Of a DNA stretch of 64,000 nucleotides, positions 51,608 through 59,768 are shown piece by piece. Source of the DNA: Planomonospora_B alba (GTDB taxonomy: Bacteria; Actinomycetota; Actinomycetes; Streptosporangiales; Streptosporangiaceae). Where the stretch lies: NCBI RefSeq assembly GCF_039534085.1, contig NZ_BAAAUT010000008.1, positions 95,086 through 159,085 on the forward strand. The letters are read 5' to 3'. The position numbers and the translations under genes are program-made. Position 1 is the stretch's first letter, and each line of letters starts with the position of its first letter. The notes under the pieces are model-generated. The model made no database searches and was not told where the DNA came from. It saw only the letters and a program-made list of their open reading frames with translations.

Positions 51608-52813
51608 ATGTCCGAGCACCGAGTCCGTCTGTCGTGGTTCCTGCTGCTCGGCGGGGTCGTGCTCGCCTCGCTCAACCTGCGCCCCGCCCTGGCCGGGATC
51701 TCGCCGGTGCTCGACGAGATCATGGACGATCTCGGGCTCAGCCCGGCCGGGGGAGGGGCGATCACCACGGTCATGGTGGTCTGCCTCGGCGTGCTGGCCC
51801 CGCTCGCCCCGGTGCTGGCCCGCCGGTTCGGCCTGGACCGCACGCTGTCGGCCGGGCTGCTCGTGCTGGCCGCCGGGGTGCTGCTGCGCAGCGCCGGGAG
51901 CGTTCCCGCGCTGTACGCGGGCGCGGCCGTGGCCGGCACCGCCATCGCGATCATGAACGTGGTGATGCCGGGCATCGTCAAGCAGCACTTCCCCGAGCGC
52001 GTCGGCCTGGTCACCGGCCTCTACGTCTCCGCCCTGGTGCTCGGCGCCGCCGCGGGCGCCGGGCTGACGGTCCCGCTGGAGCACGCCACCGGGTACGGCT
52101 GGCGCGGGGCGACCGCGCTGGCCGCCCTCCCCGCCGTGGCTGCGGCCCTGCTCTGGCTGCCCCAGGCGCTGCGTCCCCCGGCGGGCGGCCCGGCGGCGCC
52201 CCGGCCGTTCCGCGCGCTGCTGCGCGCCCCGGCGACGTGGTCCGTGACCGTTTTCATGGGGCTGCAGTCGCTGACCTTCTACATCACCCTCGCCTGGCTG
52301 CCGACGATCTTCCGGGAGGCGGGGATCCCCGCGGAGCAGGCCGGCTACCTGCTGAGCCTGTCCAACCTCGTCCAGATCGCGGTCACGCTCGCCGTGCCCC
52401 TGCACGCCGGGAGGGCGCGCTCGCAGGTGTCGCACGTGACGGCCGCGGCCCTGCTCACCGCGGCCGGGTACGCCGGGGTGCTGCTGGCCCCCGCCACCGC
52501 CCCGTGGCTGTGGGTGACCCTCCTCGGCCTCGGTCAGGGCGCCTCGATCGCGCTGGCCCTGCTGATCATCACGCTGCGGGCCCCCGATCCGGCGTCGGTG
52601 ACCGCGCTCTCCGCCGTCGCCCAGTCGGCCGGGTACGTGCTGGCGGCGCTCGGCCCGTTCCTGGTCGGCGTGCTGCGCGAGGTCTCGGGCGGCTGGACGG
52701 TGCCGCTGCTGGCCGGGCTCGGCGCGTGCGCGCTCCAGCTCGCCGCGGGCCTCTTCGCCGGCCGTCCGGCGCCCGCCGGGAGACCGGACCCCGTCCCGGA
52801 CCGGAGCGCGTGA
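51608..52813 (+). CDS. MFS transporter, CynX/NimT-like
   Basis: Major-facilitator carrier with about twelve helices, 401 residues. The pattern L-A-S-L-N-L-R-P-A-L-A-G-I-S-P-V-L in helix 1 and F-M-G-L-Q-S-L-T-F-Y-I-T-L-A-W-L-P in helix 7 is that of the CynX/NimT (cyanate, nitroimidazole) branch. Substrate cannot be told. It is divergent from the PcaB-like lyase and not linked to cyanase. Confidence 0.88.
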   Translation: MSEHRVRLSWFLLLGGVVLASLNLRPALAGISPVLDEIMDDLGLSPAGGGAITTVMVVCLGVLAPLAPVLARRFGLDRTLSAGLLVLAAGVLLRSAGSVPALYAGAAVAGTAIAIMNVVMPGIVKQHFPERVGLVTGLYVSALVLGAAAGAGLTVPLEHATGYGWRGATALAALPAVAAALLWLPQALRPPAGGPAAPRPFRALLRAPATWSVTVFMGLQSLTFYITLAWLPTIFREAGIPAEQAGYLLSLSNLVQIAVTLAVPLHAGRARSQVSHVTAAALLTAAGYAGVLLAPATAPWLWVTLLGLGQGASIALALLIITLRAPDPASVTALSAVAQSAGYVLAALGPFLVGVLREVSGGWTVPLLAGLGACALQLAAGLFAGRPAPAGRPDPVPDRSA

Positions 52814-52891
52814 CGCTCCCGACACCGGGGCGTGCGGTGCCCGTCGCGCGCCGGGCACCCGGTGGTCACCTGGGCTCCCTACGGTCCTGCC

Positions 52892-53989
52892 ATGATCCGT
52901 AGGTTCCTGGCGGTGGCGCTGACCGTCCTCGTGACCGGTACCGTCACCGTTGTGCTGCACCGACCCGAACCCGCCGCCGCCGACCGCCGCGGCGAGAGGC
53001 CCATCGTCATCGGCCACCGGGGCGCGAGCGCCCACCGGCCCGAGCACACCCTGCTCTCCTACGAGGCCGCGATCGCGCTGGGCGCCGACTACATCGAGCC
53101 CGACCTCGTCTCCACCAAGGACGGGGTGCTCGTGGCGCGCCACGAGAACGAGATCTCCGGCACCACCGACGTGGCGCACCGTCCGGAGTTCGCCGACCGG
53201 CGCACCACCAAGACCATCGACGGGCGGCCGGTGACCGGCTGGTTCACCGAGGACTTCACCCTCGCCGAGCTGAAGACCCTCCGGGCGGTGGAGCGCGTGC
53301 CCGACCTGCGCCCGGACAACACGGCCTTCGACGGGATGGCGGAGATCCCGACCTTCGAGGAGGTCGTGCGGCTGGCCAAGCGGCACGGGGTCGGCGTCTA
53401 CCCCGAGACCAAGCACCCCACCTACTTCGATTCGATCGGGCTCTCCCTGGAGGAGCCGCTCCTGGCGGTCCTGCGCGAGCACGGCTGGGACGGGCGGCGC
53501 GCCCCCGTCTTCATCCAGTCCTTCGAGACGGCCAACCTGCGCGACCTGCGCAAGAAGACCCGGCTCCCGCTCATCCAGCTGATCAGCGCGAGCGGTGCGC
53601 CGTACGACCGGACCGCCGCCGGGGATCCGCTCACCTACGACGACATGGTCACGCGCGAGGGCCTGCGCGAGGTCGCACGGTACGCCGACGGCGTCGGCGT
53701 GGACACCCGGCGGATCGTGCCCACCGGCCCCGACGGCCGCCTCCTGGAGCCCACGACCCTGATCGGCGACGCCCACCGCGCCCGCCTCGCGGTCCACACC
53801 TGGACCGTGCGGAACGAGAACTCCCAGCTCCCGGTGGACTTCCGGCTGGGAAATCCGGCCAGCCCGGCCTACGCGCGCGCCACGGGTGACGTGATGGGCT
53901 GGCTGGAGAAGCTCTACCGGCTCGGCCTGGACGGCGTCTTCGCGGACGACCCGGGGGTCGCCCGGGCCGTCCGGGAGCGGGTGTTCTGA
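52892..53989 (+). CDS. secreted glycerophosphodiester phosphodiesterase
   Basis: Exported GDPD, hydrolysing deacylated phospholipids to glycerol-3-phosphate and an alcohol. Signal peptide (M-I-R-R-F-L-A-V-A-L-T-V-L-V-T-G-T-V-T-V-V) then I-G-H-R-G-A-S-A-H-R-P-E-H-T with the catalytic histidine near residue 43, and I-E-P-D-L-V-S-T-K-D-G for metal binding. 365 residues, the GlpQ size class. No ribosome-binding site: TACGGT at 52880-52885 ends 6 nt before the ATG, as in leaderless transcripts. A convergent terminator follows. Confidence 0.92.
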   Translation: MIRRFLAVALTVLVTGTVTVVLHRPEPAAADRRGERPIVIGHRGASAHRPEHTLLSYEAAIALGADYIEPDLVSTKDGVLVARHENEISGTTDVAHRPEFADRRTTKTIDGRPVTGWFTEDFTLAELKTLRAVERVPDLRPDNTAFDGMAEIPTFEEVVRLAKRHGVGVYPETKHPTYFDSIGLSLEEPLLAVLREHGWDGRRAPVFIQSFETANLRDLRKKTRLPLIQLISASGAPYDRTAAGDPLTYDDMVTREGLREVARYADGVGVDTRRIVPTGPDGRLLEPTTLIGDAHRARLAVHTWTVRNENSQLPVDFRLGNPASPAYARATGDVMGWLEKLYRLGLDGVFADDPGVARAVRERVF

Positions 53990-54037
53990 CGCTTCGGTGA
54001 GACGCCCCCGGGAGCGTTTCCCGGAGCCGGCGTACGG

Positions 54038-54062
54038 GGGCCCGGTCCGGCGGACCGGGCCC
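54038..54062. terminator. bidirectional hairpin terminator
   Basis: GGGCCCGGTCC-GGC-GGACCGGGCCC, an 11-bp stem with a 3-nt loop, abuts the stop of the phage-holin-like gene and follows the GDPD gene. Confidence 0.75.
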
Positions 54063-54437
54063 TCAGTCGTCGCGGCCCAGCACCAGGTCGAGCAGCCAGC
54101 TCACCACGCCGACGATGATCGCGCCCCAGAAGGCGGCCCAGAAGCCGTCCACGTGGAAGGGCAGGTCGACCCGGTCGGCGATCCAGCTCGTGAGCAGGAG
54201 CAGCCCGGCGTTCACGACGAGCGCGAACAGGCCGAGCGTGAGGACGTAGAAGGCGCAGCCGACGGTCTTGATGATCGGCTTGAGCACCGCGTTGACGAGA
54301 CCGAAGATCAGGGCGACCGCGATCAGCGTGCCGACGGTCTCGACGGTCGTGCCCCCGGAGACGGAGATGCCCGCCACGAGCTGGGTGGCCACCCAGAGGG
54401 AGGCCGCCACGATGAGGACTTTGATGATTAGCTTCAC
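54063..54437 (-). CDS. phage holin superfamily IV-type (PF04020-like) membrane protein
   Basis: 124-residue integral membrane protein with four helices (about 3-18, 34-58, 64-90, 98-120), the pattern of the actinobacterial four-helix holin-like family. Motif F-G-L-V-N-A-V-L-K-P-I-I-K lies between helices 2 and 3, as in the family. Despite the name there is no phage context; the function is unknown. The start is GTG (K-L-I-I-K follows) with AGGAT upstream. Confidence 0.85.
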   Translation of the reverse strand: MKLIIKVLIVAASLWVATQLVAGISVSGGTTVETVGTLIAVALIFGLVNAVLKPIIKTVGCAFYVLTLGLFALVVNAGLLLLTSWIADRVDLPFHVDGFWAAFWGAIIVGVVSWLLDLVLGRDD

Positions 54438-54682
54438 GTTCGGGGATCCTCGCACGCTTGTCGGATGGCCGATAGGTCCGATGGCCCGTAGATCTTCGCG
54501 GTGACGGGCATACCCCGACCCTAGACACTCCGGGGCCCGTCGTGGCGGAATGCGTGTGCGATCTCCGGCCCGCGGGCGCGCGGCAGGGGGCGTTGACCTC
54601 CGTCCGGCCGCGCGTTGACCATTCGATCAGTGGCGAACACGCATGATCACCCACATCCGGGGGCAGATGGGGCATAAAGGGG

Positions 54683-54967
54683 GTGGGATCGGTGGAGACG
54701 GACGAGCTGGAGGCGCTGTCGGCCAAGGAGCTCCACGACCGCGCCGTGGGATACGCGGTGCACCACGGCGACCTGGGCTTCCTGTGGGAGCTGCTCAAGA
54801 TGATCCCGCCGGCCGAGGCGGCCAGCGGGAACGGCGAGGAGACGACCAACGATCTCACCCGGGTCTCGGCCCTGCTCAGCGACGCCATGGTGTCGGGCGA
54901 GGGGGAGCTCGGCGAGGCCCTGCGGCCCTTCTACATCGACTACCTGTCCAAGCACCCGGACGCCTGA
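54683..54967 (+). CDS. small hypothetical acidic protein
   Basis: 94-residue soluble protein I do not recognise. Acidic and helical, with E-L-E-A-L-S-A-K-E-L-H-D-R-A-V near the start and a conserved-looking F-L-W-E-L-L-K-M-I-P-P-A. GTG start with AAAGGGG a few bases before it. It stands alone between the holin-like gene and osmC-like gene. Confidence 0.65.
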   Translation: MGSVETDELEALSAKELHDRAVGYAVHHGDLGFLWELLKMIPPAEAASGNGEETTNDLTRVSALLSDAMVSGEGELGEALRPFYIDYLSKHPDA

Positions 54968-55066
54968 CCGCCGGGACGCCCGAGATGCCCGGCCGCCCGG
55001 TGCCCCGCTCCGCCGGGCCGGCGGCTTCGGTAGGGTGATCGGCAGGCGAGGAGAGAGGGCGGAGCG

Positions 55067-55465
55067 ATGGCATCGGTGCACGTGGAGCGGACCGAGGACG
55101 GCTATCTCGCGCGCAACGGCCGCGGAGCCGAGGTCGCCATGGGCGGCGGTGACGAGCAGGGGGTGTTCACCCCGGTCGAGCTGCTGCTGGCCGCGCTCGG
55201 CGGATGCAACATCGTCACCGTGGAGCCCCTCACCGCCCAGCGCGGCCACCGGCTGGTCCGCCTGGCGATGACCGTCAGCGGGGAGAAGACCGCGCCGACG
55301 AAGCTGGGACCGATCACCATCACCTACGACGTCGAGCTGCCCGAGGGCGACGAGAAGGCCGGTGAGGTCTTCCGCGCGGTCGCGCGCCGCGTCGAGGAGA
55401 ACCACTGCACGGTGAGCAACGCCCTGCGCGGCCAGACCGAGATCATCCTGGAGCTGCCCGGGTGA
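55067..55465 (+). CDS. OsmC/Ohr-family protein
   Basis: Thiol peroxidase-like protein, 132 residues. The first reactive cysteine is in A-L-G-G-C-N-I-V near residue 47 and the second in E-N-H-C-T-V-S-N near 112, the two-cysteine arrangement of OsmC/YhfA. It would reduce organic hydroperoxides. The glutamate and arginine of the usual active site were not checked in detail. ATG start after GGCGGAGCG. 374 bp without a gene follow, then tRNA-Lys. Confidence 0.88.
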   Translation: MASVHVERTEDGYLARNGRGAEVAMGGGDEQGVFTPVELLLAALGGCNIVTVEPLTAQRGHRLVRLAMTVSGEKTAPTKLGPITITYDVELPEGDEKAGEVFRAVARRVEENHCTVSNALRGQTEIILELPG

Positions 55466-55839
55466 CGCCCTCCGGCGGTCCCGTCGCCGGGGCATTGTCC
55501 GGGCTATACCGGGTCACTCCGGGTGTAGGGGCAAAAGCAACCTGTGTATGACTTTCTCCTTGCCATCCCCCCGCTACTGTGGAAGCAGGTCGACAGATCC
55601 GCGAGGCAGCGGGCGACCGCAGAGGCTTTTACCGGATAAGGACGCGGGGGGATCGCGTCCGTGCGCGGAGCCGTCGGTGTCTTGGGGGAGGCACCGGCAG
55701 GGCCCGCCAGGTGAAGACGGGGCCGGACAGTTGGGGGAACTGTCCGGCCCCGCACCTGTCTCCGGGGACTTCCGGAGGGGCCCGGTCTGCGTGGATGTGC
55801 GTTGTCCTCCGTAGGACTGGTACAGTTTTCCCATCGCAA
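55466..55839 (+). other. structured intergenic region before tRNA-Lys, possible small RNA
   Basis: No supported protein gene. Two hairpins have G-rich loops: GGACGCG-GGGGGAT-CGCGTCC (55640-55660) and a 15-bp perfect stem with loop GGGGG (55718-55752). On the minus strand the loops are C-rich (a run of six and a run of five), recalling the actinobacterial 6C RNA, but I cannot confirm it. TACTGT (55575-55580) could be a -10 on the plus strand and TACAGT (55821-55826) a -10 for the tRNA. Confidence 0.35.
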
Positions 55840-55913
55840 GCGCCGCTAGCTCAGTTGGTTAGAGCAGCTGACTCTTAATCAGCGGGTCCGGGGTTCGAGT
55901 CCCTGGCGGCGCA
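55840..55913 (+). tRNA. tRNA-Lys (anticodon CTT)
   Basis: Full cloverleaf: acceptor GCGCCGC/GCGGCGC, D arm GCTC..GAGC, anticodon stem GCTGA/TCAGC with loop CTCTTAA (anticodon CTT at 55874-55876), T arm CGGGG/CCCTG with loop TTCGAGT, discriminator A. ACC follows but then G, so CCA is not fully encoded. A T-tailed terminator follows. Confidence 0.96.
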
Positions 55914-55921
55914 CCGATGGA

Positions 55922-55960
55922 AGACCCGGGCCGGCCTCGTCGGCCCGGGTCTCTTCTTTT
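55922..55960 (+). terminator. intrinsic terminator after tRNA-Lys
   Basis: 12-bp stem (AGACCCGGGCCG with CGGCCCGGGTCT), 7-nt loop, then CTTCTTTT. One of the few hairpins in the window with a real T-tract. Confidence 0.9.
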
Positions 55961-56001
55961 CCGCGGAGCTCCTCCAGACGCCGCCGCGGCCACCGGGCCC
56001 G

Positions 56002-56508
56002 TCAGCCCATGGTCTTCGCGCCGTCCAGCGCCTCCCGGATGATGTCGGCATGACCGGCGTGCTGGGAGATCTCGGCGATGACGTGCAGCAGCACCCGGCG
56101 CACCGACCAGGAGGCGCCCGGCTCGAACCACGGGGCCTGCGGGAGCGGATGGGAGGCGTCCAGGTCCAGGGTCGCCACCAGCTCGTCGGTCCGGCGGGCC
56201 GTCCGCCCGTAGGCGTCGATCAGGCCCGCCAGTGTCTCGCCCTCCTCCATGCGGAACTCGGCTGCCCAGTCGACGGGCTCGCTCCGCATCGCCGCGGCCC
56301 CGCCGACCATGAACCGCGCCCACCGCGTCTCGACGCCGGTCACGTGCTTGATGATCCCGCCCAGGCAGAGCTCGCTCACGGTGGTGCGCAGCGCGGCCTG
56401 TTCGTCGGTCAGGCCCGCGACCGTCTGGAGCAGGAAGCCCCTGTGCCTGTCCAGCGTCTGCAGCAGGTCGGCCCGCTCGCCGGTCGCGGTCTTCTCGTGA
56501 GTGGTCAT
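56002..56508 (-). CDS. DinB-family (DUF664-like) protein
   Basis: Four-helix-bundle protein of the DinB/YfiT-like metalloenzyme group, 168 residues. Candidate metal histidines are in G-G-I-I-K-H-V-T-G near residue 55 and in V-L-L-H-V-I-A-E-I-S-Q-H-A-G-H-A near 140-152. Such proteins often act as thiol-dependent (mycothiol) transferases in actinobacteria, but the substrate is unknown. ATG start. Adjacent to the tRNA terminator on the opposite strand. Confidence 0.85.
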   Translation of the reverse strand: MTTHEKTATGERADLLQTLDRHRGFLLQTVAGLTDEQAALRTTVSELCLGGIIKHVTGVETRWARFMVGGAAAMRSEPVDWAAEFRMEEGETLAGLIDAYGRTARRTDELVATLDLDASHPLPQAPWFEPGASWSVRRVLLHVIAEISQHAGHADIIREALDGAKTMG

Positions 56509-56681
56509 GTCGGCTGCCTTCCGTGGGTCTGCACGCGGTCCGTCGGATCCACGATAAAGATCGGCACCGACATCCCCTGATCACGGGCGCGCGGCCCGGA
56601 GGCTCCGGAGCGGCCGGTGGGCCGCTCCGTCAATGATCTCGGCAGGGCGGGATATATAGGCCCTGAGAGGTGGTGACCGGT

Positions 56682-56909
56682 ATGGAAGACAGCGAATCGG
56701 CCATCCTGCGGGTCCCTCCGGGCAACGACCCGGAGGTCGGCCGGCTGGACAACACCGTCATGGACGTTCCGCAGGGGTCGGACATCTACCAGATGCCGTA
56801 CCAGGGCGGGCCGCTCTACTTCAAGCGCACGACCGAGCGGGTCGAGTGGCAGGGCGAGGAGCCGCTGCCGGTCTTCGTCTACGTCGGCGACACCCCGCCG
56901 GGCGTGTGA
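56682..56909 (+). CDS. small hypothetical protein
   Basis: 75-residue protein without recognised family. Sequence is not low-complexity (E-S-A-I-L-R-V-P-P-G-N-D-P-E-V-G-R-L; Y-Q-M-P-Y-Q-G-G-P-L-Y-F-K-R), which argues for a real gene. Start could be ATG 56682 or GTG 56673; GAGAGG lies just upstream. An AT-rich GATATATAGG before it may be the -10. No signal or membrane segment. Confidence 0.6.
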   Translation: MEDSESAILRVPPGNDPEVGRLDNTVMDVPQGSDIYQMPYQGGPLYFKRTTERVEWQGEEPLPVFVYVGDTPPGV

Positions 56910-57059
56910 CCCGGCCGCCCCCGGCGGGGCCGGGACGGCGGCGCCCACCCCGCAGGCCGGGTCAGGACGGGGAAGCCGGGGGGCGCTCGGCGGGTGGTCG
57001 GGGGAGCGTGCCACGATGGCCGCCTGCCGCGATCACCGCAGTGCCGAGGAGGCCCCCCG

Positions 57060-57449
57060 ATGCGCATCGACCGCCTTGACCACCTGGTGCTGACCGTCAC
57101 CGACATCGAGGCGACGGTCGACTTCTACGGCCGCGTGCTCGGCATGGAGCCGGTCACGTTCGGCGAGGGACGGCGGGCGCTGGCCTTCGGCCGGTCGAAG
57201 ATCAATCTGCACCGGGCGGGCCGGGAGTTCGAGCCGAAGGCGGCGCACGCCGTCCCGGGCAGTGCCGACCTCTGCCTGATCAGCGCCGATCCTCTGGAGC
57301 AGGTCGTGGCCGAGCTGGCGCGGCACGGTGTGGAGATCGAGGAGGGCCCGGTGCGCCGTACCGGGGCGCTGGGGCCGATCGAGAGCGTCTACCTGCGCGA
57401 CCCCGACCGCAACCTCATCGAGATCAGCGTCTATCCCGGGACCCCGTGA
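57060..57449 (+). CDS. VOC-family (glyoxalase/bleomycin resistance-type) protein
   Basis: Single vicinal-oxygen-chelate protein of 129 residues: L-D-H-L-V-L-T-V-T-D-I-E at residues 6-17 with the first metal histidine, D-F-Y-G-R-V-L-G-M, the second ligand region K-I-N-L-H, and Y-L-R-D-P-D-R-N-L-I-E-I-S with the final glutamate. Likely a dimeric metalloenzyme or ligand-binding protein. GAGGAGG 7 nt before the ATG. Substrate unknown. Confidence 0.88.
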   Translation: MRIDRLDHLVLTVTDIEATVDFYGRVLGMEPVTFGEGRRALAFGRSKINLHRAGREFEPKAAHAVPGSADLCLISADPLEQVVAELARHGVEIEEGPVRRTGALGPIESVYLRDPDRNLIEISVYPGTP

Positions 57450-57640
57450 CCCGGACCCCGCGACCCGTGCCCGTGACCCGGTGGAGCGGGCGGCGCGCCG
57501 GTACGCCGCCCGGCGTCCCGGGAACCCCGCAACCGGTGATTCCGGCGAAACGGAAGTGGCTAGGTGGGCGGGGGTGTAGTTTTCCTCCTCACCGAAGGTG
57601 GTCGGTCGACCGCAGACCGCTTCTATCGTGGAGGTCCGCC

Positions 57641-58060
57641 ATGTCCGTGTACGGCCGGGACGAGGAGACGTGGGAGCGGCTCGTCGAAGCGGGTCTGGAG
57701 TTCCTGACCGACCTGGCGCGCCGAGGGGGCGTGACGTCGTACACCGACCTCAACCTCGCCGTGGCGCGCCGGACCGGCACCGCCGGGTTCGACTTCAGCC
57801 GGGCCGACGAGCGCGCCGCGATGGGGCACCTGCTGGGACGGATCGTGGAGCGGAGCATGCCGGCCACCGGTCTCATGCTCTCGGCGCTGGTGCGCTATCT
57901 CGACCAGAACGACGCGGGTCCCGGCTTCTACGCGCTGGCGGGCCAGTACGGGCTCGTGCCGCCGGGGCTGCCGCCCCAGGCGAGGTGGGAGTTCTGGGTC
58001 AAGCACGTCACGGCGGTCCACGAGCACTACTCCCGCGCGGAGAGCGCCTCCGCCGGCTGA
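57641..58060 (+). CDS. hypothetical protein
   Basis: 139-residue soluble protein, not assigned. GGAGG lies 6 nt upstream of the ATG. Features: W-E-R-L-V-E-A-G-L-E-F-L-T-D-L-A-R-R, then T-S-Y-T-D-L-N, R-A-A-M-G-H-L-L-G-R-I-V and a Trp-rich end A-R-W-E-F-W-V-K-H-V. The pattern (Y-T-D-L ... G-H-L-L-G-R-I) reminds me of small actinobacterial proteins found near restriction or toxin genes, but nothing here supports that role. Confidence 0.65.
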   Translation: MSVYGRDEETWERLVEAGLEFLTDLARRGGVTSYTDLNLAVARRTGTAGFDFSRADERAAMGHLLGRIVERSMPATGLMLSALVRYLDQNDAGPGFYALAGQYGLVPPGLPPQARWEFWVKHVTAVHEHYSRAESASAG

Positions 58061-58082
58061 CCCCGGCGCCCGGCGGCCGTCA

Positions 58083-58175
58083 GCCGAGGCCGAAGCGCTC
58101 GTCCAGGCGGGTGACGCGCAGCAGCCTGGCGGCGTTGCACGGGACGCCGGCCGGCCGGAGGCGGCCGCCGAGATG
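58083..58175 (-). pseudogene. remnant of a STAS-domain (anti-sigma antagonist-like) gene, 3' end only
   Basis: On the minus strand the frame ending at 58080-58083 reads L-G-G-R-L-R-P-A-G-V-P-C-N-A-A-R-L-L-R-V then T-R-L-D-E-R-F-G-L-G, stop. This resembles the last 30 residues of STAS anti-sigma-factor antagonists. The rest of the domain is missing: upstream on that strand lies an unrelated, oppositely oriented fragment. Short similarity judged by eye. Confidence 0.4.
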
Positions 58176-58560
58176 GCGGGCCCACGCCGGGGTCTGGAAG
58201 ACCGGTCGCCTCACCGAGAAGCGCGAGCTGCGCGGCGCCGCGAAGCTGCACGTGACGGTGACGCCCACGGCCTCGGAGGGCACGCTCTTCGCCCACCTCT
58301 ACGACGTCGACCGGCTCGGCGTCGCGAAACTGATCACGCACACGCCGTACGGCTTCGCGGACCGGCAGGCCGGGCGGCCGTTCGCCGCGGACGTGACCTT
58401 CCAGAGCACCGCCTACGGCGTGCCCGCCGGGCACCGCCTGGCCCTGGCCGTGGACACCGTCGATGCGGTCCACAAGGAGAACGACCCGGCGTCCGCCAAG
58501 GTCACGTTCTCCTCCAGGAGGCCGACCGGGCGGTCCGGCGCATCGGCTACGACTTCCGCA
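58176..58560 (+). pseudogene. remnant of a CocE/NonD-type hydrolase (PepX C-terminal domain)
   Basis: The plus strand codes for V-W-K-T-G-R-L-T-E-K-R-E-L-R-G-A, T-L-F-A-H-L-Y-D-V-D-R-L-G, and T-A-Y-G-V-P-A-G-H-R-L-A-L-A-V-D-T-V-D. This is the jelly-roll C-terminal domain of X-Pro dipeptidyl-peptidase/CocE hydrolases. The catalytic alpha/beta domain that should precede it is absent, and there is no plausible start or signal. The frame runs from an out-of-frame shadow of the gene before it. Confidence 0.7.
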
Positions 58561-58637
58561 GGACGGGGATGACGGCCGCCACCGCGGCCGGTGTCCGCTC
58601 CGCGGTCACCCCGTCCCCGGCCGGTGGGCCGGGGGCG

Positions 58638-59504
58638 CTATCCGATCGTCGCGGTCAGGCCCTCGTCTCCGCGGCCGTCCGCGATGAGCTCTTCGATCCT
58701 GGCCGCGGCCTCCGGCAGCCCGCCGTCGCCGAGACGCAGCCCGCTCCGCAGCCCGATGAGGCGGCGGACGACCGCGAGGTGCTCGGTGAGGCGGGCGGGA
58801 CCCGCGGGGTAGTCGGCTTCCAGCAGCTCGGAGACGGTGCCGGGAACCCCCGCGACCACGTGGCCGAGCTGGACGCCCGCCGTGCGGGCGAACCCGGCGA
58901 CGTCGACGCCGGCCTCCCGGACGGTCTCGAGGGCGCGCAGCAGGCCGAGCTGGGCGTCGTACCAGACGCCGAAGAGGGCGAGGTCCCAGACCGCCGCCGC
59001 CTCCGGCGCCTCCCCGACGAAGCGCGGCCCGCCCAGCAGCCGGAGGGTCGCGGCGTGTTCCTCGAACGCGGGCCGGTGGCCGCTGTACAGGATGGTCGCC
59101 GCGCCGGCGCCGATCGTCTCGGGTGAGGCCTGGACGCCCGCGTCCAGGTAGTGCGCTCCCAGGGCCGCGACCCGCCGGGCGGCCGACCGCGCGTCGTCGG
59201 GGGTCCCGGTGCACATCGCGACGACGGTCCGCCCGGACAGGTCCGTGTCCAGCGCGGCGAGGCACTGCCGTACCGCCGCGTGGTCGGTGAGGGTGAGCAG
59301 GACCAGGTCGCCGGCCGCCACCGCGTCCCCGATCGACGCCGCAGGCAGCGCCCCCTCGTCCACCAGCCGGGCCGAACGGCTGGCGGTGCGGTTCCACACC
59401 GCCACCTCGCACCCGCCGGCGAGCAGGCGGCGCGCCACCGCGCCGCCGATGGCCCCCGTGCCGACCACCGCGACCCTGGGCGCCGGCTTTGCGATCTCCG
59501 TCAT
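58638..59504 (-). CDS. NAD(P)-binding oxidoreductase, imine reductase-like
   Basis: 6-phosphogluconate dehydrogenase-like protein of 288 residues. The cofactor loop is V-V-G-T-G-A-I-G-G-A-V-A near residues 12-23, then V-W-N-R-T-A-S-R-S (NADPH-type basic residues). The helical C-terminal half (W-D-L-A-L-F-G-V-W-Y-D-A-Q-L-G-L-L-R-A-L) resembles imine reductases more than hydroxyisobutyrate dehydrogenases, which would have a catalytic lysine. A single-gene unit. Substrate unknown. Confidence 0.8.
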   Translation of the reverse strand: MTEIAKPAPRVAVVGTGAIGGAVARRLLAGGCEVAVWNRTASRSARLVDEGALPAASIGDAVAAGDLVLLTLTDHAAVRQCLAALDTDLSGRTVVAMCTGTPDDARSAARRVAALGAHYLDAGVQASPETIGAGAATILYSGHRPAFEEHAATLRLLGGPRFVGEAPEAAAVWDLALFGVWYDAQLGLLRALETVREAGVDVAGFARTAGVQLGHVVAGVPGTVSELLEADYPAGPARLTEHLAVVRRLIGLRSGLRLGDGGLPEAAARIEELIADGRGDEGLTATIG

Positions 59505-59673
59505 GGTGGTGATCCTCGGACATCGACCATGCTTGAGGTCAAGGCGGCGCCTCGGGCGCCGCGGTGGCCCGAACCGTCCGGGACGGGTCCCCGGCGACGG
59601 GACCGGCGCGGGGCGCGATCGGCACGCCGTTCATCGTGGAAAAGGCGCTGTGGAGCGGTATCCGACTGTTCGG

Positions 59674-59692
59674 CGGATGAAAGTTTCATCCG
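59674..59692. promoter_or_regulatory. 19-bp perfect palindrome upstream of methyltransferase gene
   Basis: CGGATGAAAGTTTCATCCG: 9-bp arms about a single central base, 77 bp before the start codon and 170 bp from the divergent oxidoreductase. Symmetry and AT-rich centre are typical of dimeric repressor sites. Confidence 0.6.
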
Positions 59693-59768
59693 GACCTGCG
59701 CTTTCGTGATGTGCCGGTTATGCTCCAGGCCGGTCGGTGTCGATCTGCGAGCTGCGGTGGAGGCGGCC

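Noticed and set aside
50095..52813. A protocatechuate or cyanate degradation cluster around the PcaB-like lyase and CynX-like carrier
   Set aside because: No other pca genes, cyanase or carbonic anhydrase is present. The two genes are divergent and only distantly matched by name.
49016..53797. A 1593-codon minus-strand frame spanning several genes
   Set aside because: Only its last 333 codons (LacI) are protein-like. The rest runs antisense to the MFS and GDPD genes and out of frame through the lyase gene.
55840..55960. tRNA-Lys as an integration site for a mobile element
   Set aside because: No integrase, no repeated tRNA 3' end and normal gene content on both sides.
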